From an uncultured Clostridia bacterium (GTDB lineage Bacteria > Bacillota > Clostridia > TANB77 > CAG-465), in contig CAKPJL010000028.1 of assembly GCA_934162655.1 (NCBI GenBank), forward strand, positions 1 through 13,323: a stretch of DNA of 13,323 bases, read 5' to 3'. This document shows, piece after piece, positions 1-8,500 of the stretch (positions are counted from its first letter, which is position 1; the number at the start of each line of letters is the position of its first letter). A model generated the notes under the pieces. It was not told where the DNA came from. It did no database searches and was given only the letters and a program-made list of their open reading frames with translations. The position numbers were made by a program, and so were the translations under genes.

Positions 1-100
1 CTTCAACACTTGTCATGAAAGCGTCTAAAGCAGTTTCAGCTGCTTTTTTTGTTAATTTGCTTTCTTCAGCAATTTTAGCTATTAATTCAGCTTTATTCAT
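1..100 (-). CDS. hup: HU family DNA-binding protein (partial, N-terminus only)
   Basis: The reverse strand from position 100 reads MNKAELIAKIAEESKLTKKA and continues AETALDAFMTSVE to the window edge, 33 codons in all. This is the classic HU/IHF N-terminal helix-turn-helix (the MNKxELI opening and the KKxAExALDAF helix). HU is a small (about 90 residue) dimeric nucleoid protein that bends and compacts DNA non-specifically. The start is set by AGGAGGG lying 6-7 bases upstream of the ATG. A strong promoter lies immediately upstream, so HU can be expressed independently of the flippase gene before it. The DNA-binding arm and C-terminus lie outside the window. Confidence 0.93.
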   Translation of the reverse strand, partial: MNKAELIAKIAEESKLTKKAAETALDAFMTSVE

Positions 101-115
101 TTAAAATCCCTCCTA

Positions 116-139
116 GTGTAACAGTATCACTGTTTACAC
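116..139 (-). promoter_or_regulatory. inverted repeat at the HU transcription start (possible operator or leader hairpin)
   Basis: On the minus strand, arm GTGTAAACAGT (139-129) and arm ACTGTTACAC (125-116) are complementary except for one bulged A, around a 3-base centre. The element begins 4 bases after the -10 box, so it spans the expected transcription start and most of the leader. That position suits a repressor operator or a 5' hairpin. I do not recognise the motif. Confidence 0.45.
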
Positions 140-143
140 GTTT

Positions 144-172
144 AATATACTACAAAGGAATATGCTTGTCAA
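144..172 (-). promoter_or_regulatory. SigA-type promoter of the HU gene
   Basis: On the minus strand a perfect -35 TTGACA (172-167) is separated by 17 bases from -10 TATATT (149-144). It lies between the flippase stop at 190 and the HU start at 100, giving a leader of roughly 35-40 bases. Confidence 0.85.
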
Positions 173-189
173 CAGTTTTTGTCGTTTTT

Positions 190-1791
190 TTATATTTTTT
201 TGAGTTTTTTTGCGATTTTAGCAAACCTGTCACCTGCTGGCAACTGCATAATCTCCTCTTCTTTTAGTACGCCAAATAAAAACAATTCCAAAACATATAT
301 TATAACCGCACTTAAAATAGCAATTATATATGCAATTTTATTTGAAATTCCAAGTACAATAATTCCCTTTTCTATAAGTTTAGATATAACAATCATAAGT
401 GCAGAGATTATAAATGGTTTAAAGAATAATTCTTTAAAATTAACCTTTTGCTTCATGGTCTTAAAAAGTATAGTAAATACGAGTATAAATGCTATAAAAT
501 TAAACAATACAGTAGAAATAGCAGGTACAATTTCACCATATTTAGGTATAAATATAACATTTGATATGTATTTAATTATAGCACCAATAAGCAAACAAAT
601 TCCAGGAATATGTAATTTACCAAGTCCTTGTACAGCTCCATAAGATGTCTGGGCAAGTATTGCAAATACAAGCATTGAAGCCTGGATTGTAAGTAAATAT
701 GCCCCTTCTTGTGCGTTTGGAAAAATTAGTTCAAATATTTCTCTTGCAAAAAGTGAAAGTCCTAACATGCATGGAAATGCTATAAGTGATGAAACCTTTA
801 AAGAAAAATTAATCTTATTTATTGCTTCATCTTTTCTTCCTTTTTTTATAGCACCAGATATAAATGGAACTAGTGCTATTGAAAACGCAACATTTATAGA
901 TAATGGTACTGTTACTAATACATCTACTTTTCCTGTATATATTCCAAATTTTTGATTTGCCTCTAATAAATCATATCCAAACTTTTGCAAGCCATCAATT
1001 ACTGTAACTGTATCAATTAAATTTGCAAGTGAAGATATTATACTTCCAAAAGCTATTGGAATAACACAAAGTATTAATGTTTTTATTACTTTTTTTGTAG
1101 GCTCTATTGCAAATCTATCAGATTTTTTTATCTCTTCCCATATGTCTTTTTTATTTCTTAAATAATACATATACAAATATACAAAAGTTGTAGATGCAGC
1201 AACAGTTGTTGCAAGAGTAGAACCGGCTGCCATAATTTCTGGAGTTGAACCAAATAACATAACTACAAATATAACAGAACATACACTATTTACAACTTGT
1301 TCTATAATCTGTGCCTTACTATATTCAACCATATTTTGCATTCCTATAAAGTATCCTCTAAGCACAGCAGAAAGTGCAACAAATATAATTGCTGGTGAAA
1401 GTGCCATAAGGGTATATTTTACTCCCGGATTACTAAGCAGCTTTTGTGATATAAAGCCAGATCCAAAAAATAGACCTAGTGCAAAAACAACCGCTGAAAA
1501 TGAAAACAGCCCAAGTGCCACCCTAAATATTTTATGTGCTCCTCTTCTATCTCCTATTGCTATTTTTTCAGAAACTAGTTTAGATATGGTATTTGGTATT
1601 CCCATAGTTGCTACTGCAAGTATTAAAGTATATACTGTATATCCTGAACCATAATAGCTATTTCCAACATCTCCAAATTCCTTAAAATTAGTAAGAATTA
1701 TTCTATAAACAAATCCTAATACTTTTATTATAATTTGTGACAACATCACAAACAAAATTCCTTTTAAAAATGTCTGTTTTTTTACCGCCAA
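190..1791 (-). CDS. SpoVB/MurJ-like polysaccharide (lipid-linked oligosaccharide) flippase
   Basis: This 533-residue, very hydrophobic protein belongs to the MOP (MATE/MviN/oligosaccharide) exporter superfamily. The N-terminus (FLKGILF..SQIIIKVLGFVYRI, then MGIPNTISKLVSEK at about residue 63) matches the SpoVB/YabM/YtgP group. Its members move undecaprenyl-linked precursors across the cytoplasmic membrane for peptidoglycan, spore cortex or polysaccharide synthesis. About 14 membrane segments are expected and the hydrophobicity is consistent with that. The start is TTG at 1791-1789: AGGAGGTC lies 6 bases upstream, and the first internal ATG (residue 16) falls inside the first membrane helix. 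In many Firmicutes a yabM-type flippase precedes mazG, HU and yabO; here HU follows directly without mazG. Whether it acts as MurJ, SpoVB or YabM cannot be settled from the sequence alone. Confidence 0.88.
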   Translation of the reverse strand: MAVKKQTFLKGILFVMLSQIIIKVLGFVYRIILTNFKEFGDVGNSYYGSGYTVYTLILAVATMGIPNTISKLVSEKIAIGDRRGAHKIFRVALGLFSFSAVVFALGLFFGSGFISQKLLSNPGVKYTLMALSPAIIFVALSAVLRGYFIGMQNMVEYSKAQIIEQVVNSVCSVIFVVMLFGSTPEIMAAGSTLATTVAASTTFVYLYMYYLRNKKDIWEEIKKSDRFAIEPTKKVIKTLILCVIPIAFGSIISSLANLIDTVTVIDGLQKFGYDLLEANQKFGIYTGKVDVLVTVPLSINVAFSIALVPFISGAIKKGRKDEAINKINFSLKVSSLIAFPCMLGLSLFAREIFELIFPNAQEGAYLLTIQASMLVFAILAQTSYGAVQGLGKLHIPGICLLIGAIIKYISNVIFIPKYGEIVPAISTVLFNFIAFILVFTILFKTMKQKVNFKELFFKPFIISALMIVISKLIEKGIIVLGISNKIAYIIAILSAVIIYVLELFLFGVLKEEEIMQLPAGDRFAKIAKKLKKI

Positions 1792-1832
1792 GTTTTAGAC
1801 CTCCTACTTTATATTTATTTATTATATTTTAA

Positions 1833-1861
1833 GTTATACCATATACCCATAATTTTTTCAA
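1833..1861 (-). promoter_or_regulatory. promoter of the flippase gene
   Basis: On the minus strand -35 TTGAAA (1861-1856), a 17-base spacer and -10 TATAAC (1838-1833) give a leader of about 34 bases before the TTG start. It is back to back with the plus-strand promoter of the pseudouridine synthase gene; the two -35 boxes are 13 bases apart. Confidence 0.65.
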
Positions 1862-1874
1862 CAATTTTGCATGC

Positions 1875-1903
1875 TTGATTTTTATTTTAAAAAATAGTAT
1901 AAT
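1875..1903 (+). promoter_or_regulatory. promoter of the pseudouridine synthase operon, placing the start of transcription at the ATG
   Basis: TTGATT (1875-1880), 17 bases and a perfect TATAAT (1898-1903) lie just 6 bases before the ATG at 1910. Transcription would start on or within a base or two of the start codon, so the mRNA would be leaderless. No Shine-Dalgarno sequence is present upstream. Confidence 0.75.
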
Positions 1904-1909
1904 TTATCT

Positions 1910-2818
1910 ATGAAAACTTTAATTGTTAAAAATACTTCAAAAAATGAAAAGCTATCAAATTATATTAAAAATAATTTTCCAAATGTATCTTACGCTGCTA
2001 TACATAAAGCATTAAGAAAAAAAGATATAAAGATAAATGGTAAAAGAATAAATAGGGACACTTTTATAAATAATAATGATATAATTGAAATTTATATAAC
2101 TGATAATATTTTATACAATGTTCCAAATAACATAAAAAAAGTGTACGAAGATGATAATATTGTTATTTTCTTTAAGCCACAAGGCCTTTTAACAAATAAC
2201 GAGGTAGATAATGAACCAAGTCTTGAAAGTATAGTTAGATTGGAATATAAAGATCTAATTCTTTGTCATAGACTTGATAGAAACACTGCTGGTTTAGTCA
2301 TTTTTGCAAAAAATGATGTTACAGCAAAAAATATGTTTGATGCTTTCAAAAATGGGTATATAATTAAAGATTATCTAGCATTTGTTGCAGGATCTACTTT
2401 TAATAAAAAAAGTGAAAAATTAGAACAATATATAATAAAAGATGCTAACACTCAAACTTCTAAAATTGTTACTAAAAAAACTAAAGATTCAAAAAAAATT
2501 ATAACAGAATATAGAGTTATTAAAAAATATGAAGATTTAGACTACGCAATATTAAATGTTAGAATTCATACAGGAAAAACCCATCAAATAAGAGCTGCCA
2601 TGTCTTATATTTCTCATCCTATAATAGGTGATTCTAAATATGGTAAAAACGAAATAAACAAAAAATTCAAAGTCTTTAGGCAGTTACTATTTGCATATAA
2701 ATATAGTTTTGATTTTCCTAGTAATTACGGCAAGATTAACTACTTAAATAATATTATAATAAAACTAGATGAAAAAACTATTTATGATTGTATTGGAAGT
2801 GATATTATTGGAAAATGA
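1910..2818 (+). CDS. RluA-family pseudouridine synthase with S4 domain
   Basis: This 302-residue enzyme converts specific uridines to pseudouridine in RNA (rRNA or tRNA). An S4-like RNA-binding domain covers about residues 12-65 (KLSNYIKNNFP..IHKALRKKDIKINGKRI). The catalytic domain follows: motif I KPQGLLTN (89-96), motif II HRLDRNTAGL with catalytic Asp123, and the C-terminal GKTHQIRAAM..HPIIGDSKYG block characteristic of RluA-type enzymes. The length is normal for the family. It lacks a ribosome binding site and appears to be translated from a leaderless message. The start is still credible because the S4 domain begins about a dozen residues in, as in relatives. It is the first gene of a likely three-gene unit ending at 4464. 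The target uridine (RluC-, RluD- or other type) cannot be assigned. Confidence 0.9.
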   Translation: MKTLIVKNTSKNEKLSNYIKNNFPNVSYAAIHKALRKKDIKINGKRINRDTFINNNDIIEIYITDNILYNVPNNIKKVYEDDNIVIFFKPQGLLTNNEVDNEPSLESIVRLEYKDLILCHRLDRNTAGLVIFAKNDVTAKNMFDAFKNGYIIKDYLAFVAGSTFNKKSEKLEQYIIKDANTQTSKIVTKKTKDSKKIITEYRVIKKYEDLDYAILNVRIHTGKTHQIRAAMSYISHPIIGDSKYGKNEINKKFKVFRQLLFAYKYSFDFPSNYGKINYLNNIIIKLDEKTIYDCIGSDIIGK

Positions 2819-3452
2819 TGAAAACTATTTAGTCTTTGAACCAAAAAAAGAGAGTAAAAAAGACAAGATAACAAACGAAATACAAAAAAGTAAAAACGAT
2901 AAAAAAATATCATTTACAGAGATGATTTACATCTTTACACTTTGTTCTATACTAGGATACCTAATAGAAGTTGGATATGTTTTTTTGGCTGTTGGGAGAG
3001 TTGTTAGTAGAGGAATGTTATATGGTCCATACTGTCCTATATATGGATTTGGAGGAATTATACTATATCTTTTATTTTACAATTTAAAAAGGGATAAAAA
3101 GTATATTCCATATGCTTTCTTTACCGCATCTATTGTACTTGGTGCTTTTGAACTTATATGTGGTCTGATATTTAAATATGTTTTCGGTATTGAAATGTGG
3201 AACTATTCTGGTAAATTCTTAAATATTTTAAATTATACTACTGTTCCTATTTTAATTGGTTGGGGAATTCTAGGAACACTTTATGTTTTCTTTATACACC
3301 CTGTACTGTTAAAAATTATAGGAATTATACCGAAGAATTTTTCAAAAAGGCTTTCACATATAATACTTTTAGTTTTCTTATCTGACTTTGTATTTTCAAT
3401 ATTTAAAATATTATACAATCCAGATATATTATATAAATTGGTAAACCCATAA
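2769..3452 (+). CDS. CmpB-family (PF06541-like) integral membrane protein, 'putative ABC transporter permease'
   Basis: This is a membrane protein of up to 227 residues. An initial charged, lysine-rich segment (about residues 15-48) precedes five predicted membrane spans (about 50-72, 83-105, 113-138, 152-180 and 195-217). The conserved blocks FTLCSILGYLIEVGY, RGMLYGPYCPIYGFGG and MWNYSGKFLNILN are typical of the CmpB family, which is often labelled an ABC transporter permease although no ATPase partner is present here and the function is not established. The start is uncertain. ATG 2769 overlaps the previous gene by 50 bases and has no good ribosome site. TTG 2808 has GGAAG 8 bases upstream and leaves an 11-base overlap, which would fit translational coupling. 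The next gene begins 13 bases after the stop. Confidence 0.8.
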   Translation: MKKLFMIVLEVILLENDENYLVFEPKKESKKDKITNEIQKSKNDKKISFTEMIYIFTLCSILGYLIEVGYVFLAVGRVVSRGMLYGPYCPIYGFGGIILYLLFYNLKRDKKYIPYAFFTASIVLGAFELICGLIFKYVFGIEMWNYSGKFLNILNYTTVPILIGWGILGTLYVFFIHPVLLKIIGIIPKNFSKRLSHIILLVFLSDFVFSIFKILYNPDILYKLVNP

Positions 3453-3465
3453 AGGAGGATTTAAA

Positions 3466-4464
3466 ATGATAAAAATAGCTTTTTTTGACACAAAGGAATA
3501 CGACAAAGAGATGTTTGACAAGTATAATAAAGATTATAACTATGAAATAACTTATTTTAAAACAAAATTAAATGAAGAAACTGCAATTCTTGCAAAGGGA
3601 TTTGATGTCGTTTGTATATTCGTAAATGATACTGCAAACGAAGATGTATTAATTAAATTAAAAGAGTTTGGAGTAAAACTAATAGCTTTGCGTTGTGCTG
3701 GTTTTAATAATGTTGAAATATCTAAGCTTCCTCAAGGACTTAGTGTTGTAAGGGTCCCTGCATATTCTCCATATGCAGTAGCAGAACACACAGTAGGACT
3801 TTTGCTTGCACTTGACAGAAAAGTATACAAATCTTATCAAAGAACTAAAAAATATAATTTTTCTCTTGATGGACTTCTTGGATTTGATATACACGGAAAA
3901 ACAGTTGGTGTGATTGGCACTGGGAAAATAGGAAAAATATTTATAAAAATTATGAAAGGATTTGGAGCAAATATCTTAGCCTATGATATTTATAAAGATG
4001 AACAAGCTGCAAAAGAACTAGGATACACTTACACCACACTTGATGAAATATATAAAAATGCAGATATTATATCTCTACACTGTCCTCTTACAGACAAAAA
4101 TCATAATATGATAAATGAAGAAACTATGCTAAAAATGAAAAGTGGAGTAATTTTACTAAATACTAGCAGAGGAAAGTTAATTAACGCCAAAGATTTAGTA
4201 AAATGCCTTGAAATGGGACATATTGGTGGTGTAGGTCTTGATGTTTTTGAAGATGAAGAAGATTACTTCCTAAATGATATGTCTAATTCTTATATAAGAG
4301 ATGCCGAACTTTCTATTCTACTTTCAATGCCAAATGTAGTAATTACTGCTCATCAAGCTTTCTTTACAAAAGAAGCACTAGAAAAGATAGTTAGCACTAC
4401 ATTTTCTAATATAGAAGAATTTATATCTACTGGCAAATGTCAAAATATTGTAAGTAACTCTTAG
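3466..4464 (+). CDS. D-2-hydroxyacid dehydrogenase, D-lactate dehydrogenase type
   Basis: This 332-residue cytosolic NAD-dependent enzyme probably reduces pyruvate to D-lactate, or a related 2-keto acid. The N-terminal catalytic lobe has RCAGFNNV (76-83) and VPAYSPYAVAEHTVG (97-111). The Rossmann fold has GTGKIG (151-156) with Asp174 at the end of the second strand, which indicates NAD rather than NADP. The catalytic trio Arg235 (NTSRG), Glu264 (DVFEDEE) and His296 (TAHQAF) falls at the same residue numbers as in the well-studied Lactobacillus D-LDH, and Tyr100 of VPAYSP fits the substrate-binding tyrosine. The start is fixed by AAAGGAGG (3451-3458), which overlaps the previous stop codon. 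An intrinsic terminator follows at once. Hydroxyisocaproate dehydrogenase activity is the main alternative. The role is probably fermentative NAD regeneration. Confidence 0.88.
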   Translation: MIKIAFFDTKEYDKEMFDKYNKDYNYEITYFKTKLNEETAILAKGFDVVCIFVNDTANEDVLIKLKEFGVKLIALRCAGFNNVEISKLPQGLSVVRVPAYSPYAVAEHTVGLLLALDRKVYKSYQRTKKYNFSLDGLLGFDIHGKTVGVIGTGKIGKIFIKIMKGFGANILAYDIYKDEQAAKELGYTYTTLDEIYKNADIISLHCPLTDKNHNMINEETMLKMKSGVILLNTSRGKLINAKDLVKCLEMGHIGGVGLDVFEDEEDYFLNDMSNSYIRDAELSILLSMPNVVITAHQAFFTKEALEKIVSTTFSNIEEFISTGKCQNIVSNS

Positions 4465-4492
4465 CAGAAATTTATATTTCTGCTATTTTTTT
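4463..4492 (+). terminator. intrinsic terminator of the pseudouridine synthase-to-dehydrogenase unit
   Basis: A 9-base-pair perfect stem, AGCAGAAAT / ATTTCTGCT (4463-4471 and 4476-4484), with a 4-base loop is followed by seven Ts. The stem begins inside the stop codon of the dehydrogenase gene. Confidence 0.9.
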
Positions 4493-4537
4493 GTATTTTT
4501 TTTACTATTTATCATATGATTTATTAGGTGATAATAT

Positions 4538-5530
4538 ATGTTAAAATGTGCAATTGTAGGTGCTACTGGACTAGTAGGTGCTACATTTTTAAAGGTACTT
4601 GAAGAAAGAGGTTTAGATAATATATCATATACATTATTTGCTTCAAAAAAGTCTGCTAATAAAAAAATCATTTTCTTTGGAAAAGAATATGAAGTGCAAG
4701 AATTAACAAAACATTCTTTTAAAGATGAAAAATTTGATTTTGCCCTTTTTTCTGCTGGCAGCAGTGTCAGTTTAGAATATTCAAAAATTGCAAGTAGTCA
4801 AGGTACAATAGTAATAGATAATAGTTCTGCTTTTAGAATGGACCCAAATGTTCCACTTGTAGTTCCAGAAGTAAATAAAGACAAATTACAAAACAATAAA
4901 AATATAATTGCAAATCCAAACTGTTCTACAATTGAGGCGGTTTGTGCATTAAAACCACTTTACGATAAATATGGAATTAAAAGGATAGTATACTCTACAT
5001 ATCAAGCTGTTTCTGGTGCAGGACAAAAAGGTATTGAAGATTTTTATAATACTTCAAAAGGTATGGAAGCAAAAAAATTCCCATACAAAATATATAATAA
5101 CTGTATACCACAAATAGATGTATTCCTAGAAAATGGCTATACAAAAGAAGAAATTAAAATGATTGAAGAGACAAAAAAAATACTAAATGATTATGAACTA
5201 GATATAACTGCTACTTGTGTAAGAGTACCTGTAATAAATTCACATAGTGAATCAATAAACATAGAACTAAAAAATGATTTCAAAATTGAGGATATTTATA
5301 AATTATACAAAACCACAAAGGGTATTAAAATACTTGATGATATAAATAATAATGTATACCCAATTAATGAAATAGCAAACGGTACTGATGATGTATATAT
5401 AGGTAGAATAAGAAGAGATTTTTCAAACAAAAACTGTCTAAATATTTGGGTAGTAGCAGATAATATAAGAAAAGGTGCTGCAAGTAACGCAATAGATATA
5501 TTAGAAGAGTTATTAAAAGAAAAAAATTAA
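4538..5530 (+). CDS. asd: aspartate-semialdehyde dehydrogenase
   Basis: This 330-residue enzyme reduces L-aspartyl-4-phosphate to L-aspartate-4-semialdehyde with NADPH, the branch point to diaminopimelate/lysine, threonine and methionine. The nucleotide-binding motif GATGLVG is at 8-14, SAGSSVS at 72-78, the catalytic cysteine in NPNCST at Cys129, YQAVSGAGQKG at 155-165 with the active-site Gln156, and the catalytic histidine in NSHSES at His236. The C-terminal block LNIWVVADNIRKGAA is also present. The length is normal. The start is supported by AGGTGAT, 5 bases before the ATG. A possible weak promoter (TTGTAT at 4491, TATGAT at 4515, 18-base spacer) lies just upstream. The gene appears to be single, without dapA or dapB beside it, and converges on polC. 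Confidence 0.95.
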   Translation: MLKCAIVGATGLVGATFLKVLEERGLDNISYTLFASKKSANKKIIFFGKEYEVQELTKHSFKDEKFDFALFSAGSSVSLEYSKIASSQGTIVIDNSSAFRMDPNVPLVVPEVNKDKLQNNKNIIANPNCSTIEAVCALKPLYDKYGIKRIVYSTYQAVSGAGQKGIEDFYNTSKGMEAKKFPYKIYNNCIPQIDVFLENGYTKEEIKMIEETKKILNDYELDITATCVRVPVINSHSESINIELKNDFKIEDIYKLYKTTKGIKILDDINNNVYPINEIANGTDDVYIGRIRRDFSNKNCLNIWVVADNIRKGAASNAIDILEELLKEKN

Positions 5531-5560
5531 CAGGTTAGAATTAATCTAACCTGTATTTTT
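5530..5560. terminator. bidirectional intrinsic terminator between asd and polC
   Basis: A 10-base-pair perfect stem, ACAGGTTAGA / TCTAACCTGT (5530-5539 and 5545-5554), has a 5-base loop. A T-rich tract follows on the plus strand (5556-5560). On the minus strand the A-rich end of asd (AAAAAA, 5521-5526) supplies a second T-tract. It serves both convergent genes in a 31-base gap. Confidence 0.88.
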
Positions 5561-5561
5561 A

Positions 5562-8500
5562 TTATAATAAATCAAACAAATCCATCTGTGCGGATCTTGG
5601 AAGTCCTGCAAGACAACCTGCTTTTTCAAGAGTTTCTAATGCTACTTTTCCGATTTTTGCACGAAGTGCAACATCTTCAATAGAAGAAAATTTTCCTTCT
5701 TGTCTTGCCTTTACAAATTTATTTGCATCTACTTCTCCAAAACCAGTAAGACTTGAAAGTGGTGGCCTTATTCCATCATCTTCTACAATAAACTTCTTTA
5801 CATCAGATTTATATATATCTACTGGCAAAAAGTTTATACCTCTTTCATTCATTTCTAATACTAGCTCTAAAATAGGATACATTGCCTTATCTTTTTGTGC
5901 TGCTTTATTTCCCTGCTCATCTATTTCTTTCATTTTTGCAATTACTCTATCTTTTCCGTACAGCATCGAGTCACTATCAAATTCATCTGCTCTAATAGAC
6001 ATAAACGCAGCATAGTAAGCTTTAGGTTGGTGTACTTTAAACCAAGCAATTCTAAAAGCATTAGTAACGTAAGCAGCAGCATGAGCCTTAGGAAACATGT
6101 ATTTAATTTTTTTACAAGATGCTATGTACCATTCAGGCACACCATTTTCTCTCATCATTTCTTCATACTCTGGAAATTTTGGATCTTTTAGAGCTTTACC
6201 TTTACGTACAGTTTCCATTATTTTGAATGCTTTACCAGGATCTAATCCTTTTTCTATTAAATAAATCATTATATCATCACGAGTACATATAGCTTCACTT
6301 AGTGTAACAGTCCCCTCTTCAATCAAAGTTTGTGCATTTCCAAGCCATACATCAGTTCCGTGAGATAATCCAGAAATTCTAATTAATTCCTCAAATGTTG
6401 TAGGATGCGTATCTATAAGCATACCACGAACAAATTTTGTTCCGAATTCAGGGATTCCATAACTTCCAACTTCTGAGTGTATTTGTTCAGGGCTAACCCC
6501 TAACGCCTTAGTTGATGAAAATATTGACATAGTGTCTTTATCATCTAGTGGTACTTTTGTTGGGTCTATTCCTGTTATATCATATAACATTCTAATCATT
6601 GTAGGATCATCATGTCCAAGTATATCTAGTTTTAATAAATTTTTATCAATTGAGTGATAATCAAAATGCGTTGTTTTTATTGATGAATAAGGATCATCAG
6701 CTGGATGTTGTACAGGACAAAATTCAAATATCTCTCTTCCCTTTGGTACAACAACTATACCTCCTGGATGCTGTCCACTAGTTCTTTTTATTCCGGTACA
6801 TCCAACAGATATTCTAGATATTTCTGCCTCTCTTTTTTTAATTCCCCTATCTTCAAAATAGTTTTTTACAAAACCATATGCTGTCTTATCTGCTACGGTT
6901 CCAATAGTTCCTGCTTTATATGTGGTACCCCTACCAAATATTACTTCTGTATACTTATGTGCCTCTGCTTGATATTCACCTGAAAAGTTAAGGTCTATAT
7001 CTGGTTCTTTATCACCATTAAATCCTAAGAAAGTTTCAAATGGTATATCCATTCCATCTTTATCAAGTTTATGACCACATTTTGGACAATCTTTATCTGG
7101 AAGATCAAATCCATTTTTAAATCCATAATCAGAAAAATCTGAGTATTTACAATTAGGACATCTATAATGTGCTTTTAAAGAATTTACTTCTGTGATACCA
7201 GTCATATATGCCGCAAGTGAAGAACCAACAGAACCACGAGAACCAACTATATATCCATGATCATTTGAATCCCATACCAGTCTTTGGGCTATTATATACA
7301 TAACTGAATAGCCATTAGAAATAATAGAGGTCAATTCCTTTTCAAGTCTAGTTTCAACAATTTCTGGCAAAGGATCTCCATATAATTTATGAGCTTTTTC
7401 ATATGCAATATTTCTTATATCATTTTCGCATCCTTCAATATGTGGAGGACATTTTTCATCTGAAATTGGACTAATTCTATCACACATATCTGCGACCTTA
7501 TTTGTATTTGTAATTACAATCTCATATGCCTTGTCAGCTGGCAAGTAATCAAATTCTTTTAACATTTCATTTGTAGTTCTAAAATAAAGTGGTGCTTGAA
7601 GGTCAGCATCATCGTATCCTTGACCCGCTTGAAGTATTCTTCTATAAATTTCATCTTCAGCACGCATAAAGTGTACATCACATGTAGCCACTGTTAGTTT
7701 TCCTAGCTTATCACCTACTGCAATTATTTTTTTATTTATATCAATTAGCTCTTCATGTGTAAGCTTAATTATATTGTACTCTTTTTCTTTATCATCTACG
7801 CCTTTTACATAGTCTTTATTTTTTACTTTAGCCCCTCGCTCATAAAAAGCATTATTTCCAAGCGGTTGAATTTCTAAATAATCATAATATGACGCAATTT
7901 CTTCAATTTGTTCTTCACTCTTTTTGTGTAAAATTGCTTGATAAAGTTCTCCTTGTTCACATGCACTACCAAGTATTAATCCTTCTTTATATCTATTTAA
8001 CATAGATTTAAATATTTTAGGTTTTTTCTTAAAATAATGCAGATGTGAATACGATATAAGCTTATATAAATTCTTAAGCCCTACATAATTTTTAGCAAGA
8101 ATAATTATATGATAAGCTTTTTCAGCCATAACATGTTCTATATTTTTTTCACTATGTGCATAAGAATTTATATCAATTCCTCTTTTTTGTAAATCTTGCT
8201 GCATTCTTATAAACATTTTTGCAGTGGCACGAGTATCATTTATAGCACGGTGTGCCCCTTCAAGTGTTATTCCTAGATCCTCAACAATTGTTCCTAGTTT
8301 CTTGTTTGGCAAATAATAATAAATTTCTTTTGCAATCATTAGTGTATCAATAATTAAATTGTTAAACCTATCCTTATAGCCATATTTTTCAACAAAGAAG
8401 TTTAAAAAGTTTATATCAAAATCTGCATTATGTGCTACAAGTATAGAATCCCCAAAAAAATCTAATATTTTAGGTAATACTTCCTCTATTGTTGGTGCGT

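Noticed and set aside
179..643. Open frame of 154 codons on the plus strand opposite the flippase gene
   Set aside because: It is antisense to a clear membrane-protein gene. Its hydrophobic composition simply mirrors the AT-rich hydrophobic codons, and it has no ribosome site.
1833..1861. Similarity between the flippase and polC promoters (TTGAAA, 17 bases, ATGG before TATAA)
   Set aside because: Both are near-consensus promoters in AT-rich DNA and the shared extra bases are too few to argue for co-regulation.
2769..3452. Taking the CmpB-family gene as evidence of an ABC transporter operon
   Set aside because: No ATP-binding subunit or substrate-binding protein is nearby; the 'permease' label of this family is not backed by context here.
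6705..6983. Plus-strand frames opposite polC (also 5895-6191 and 9154-9420)
   Set aside because: They are antisense to conserved polC coding sequence with intact catalytic motifs; no ribosome sites and low-complexity translations.
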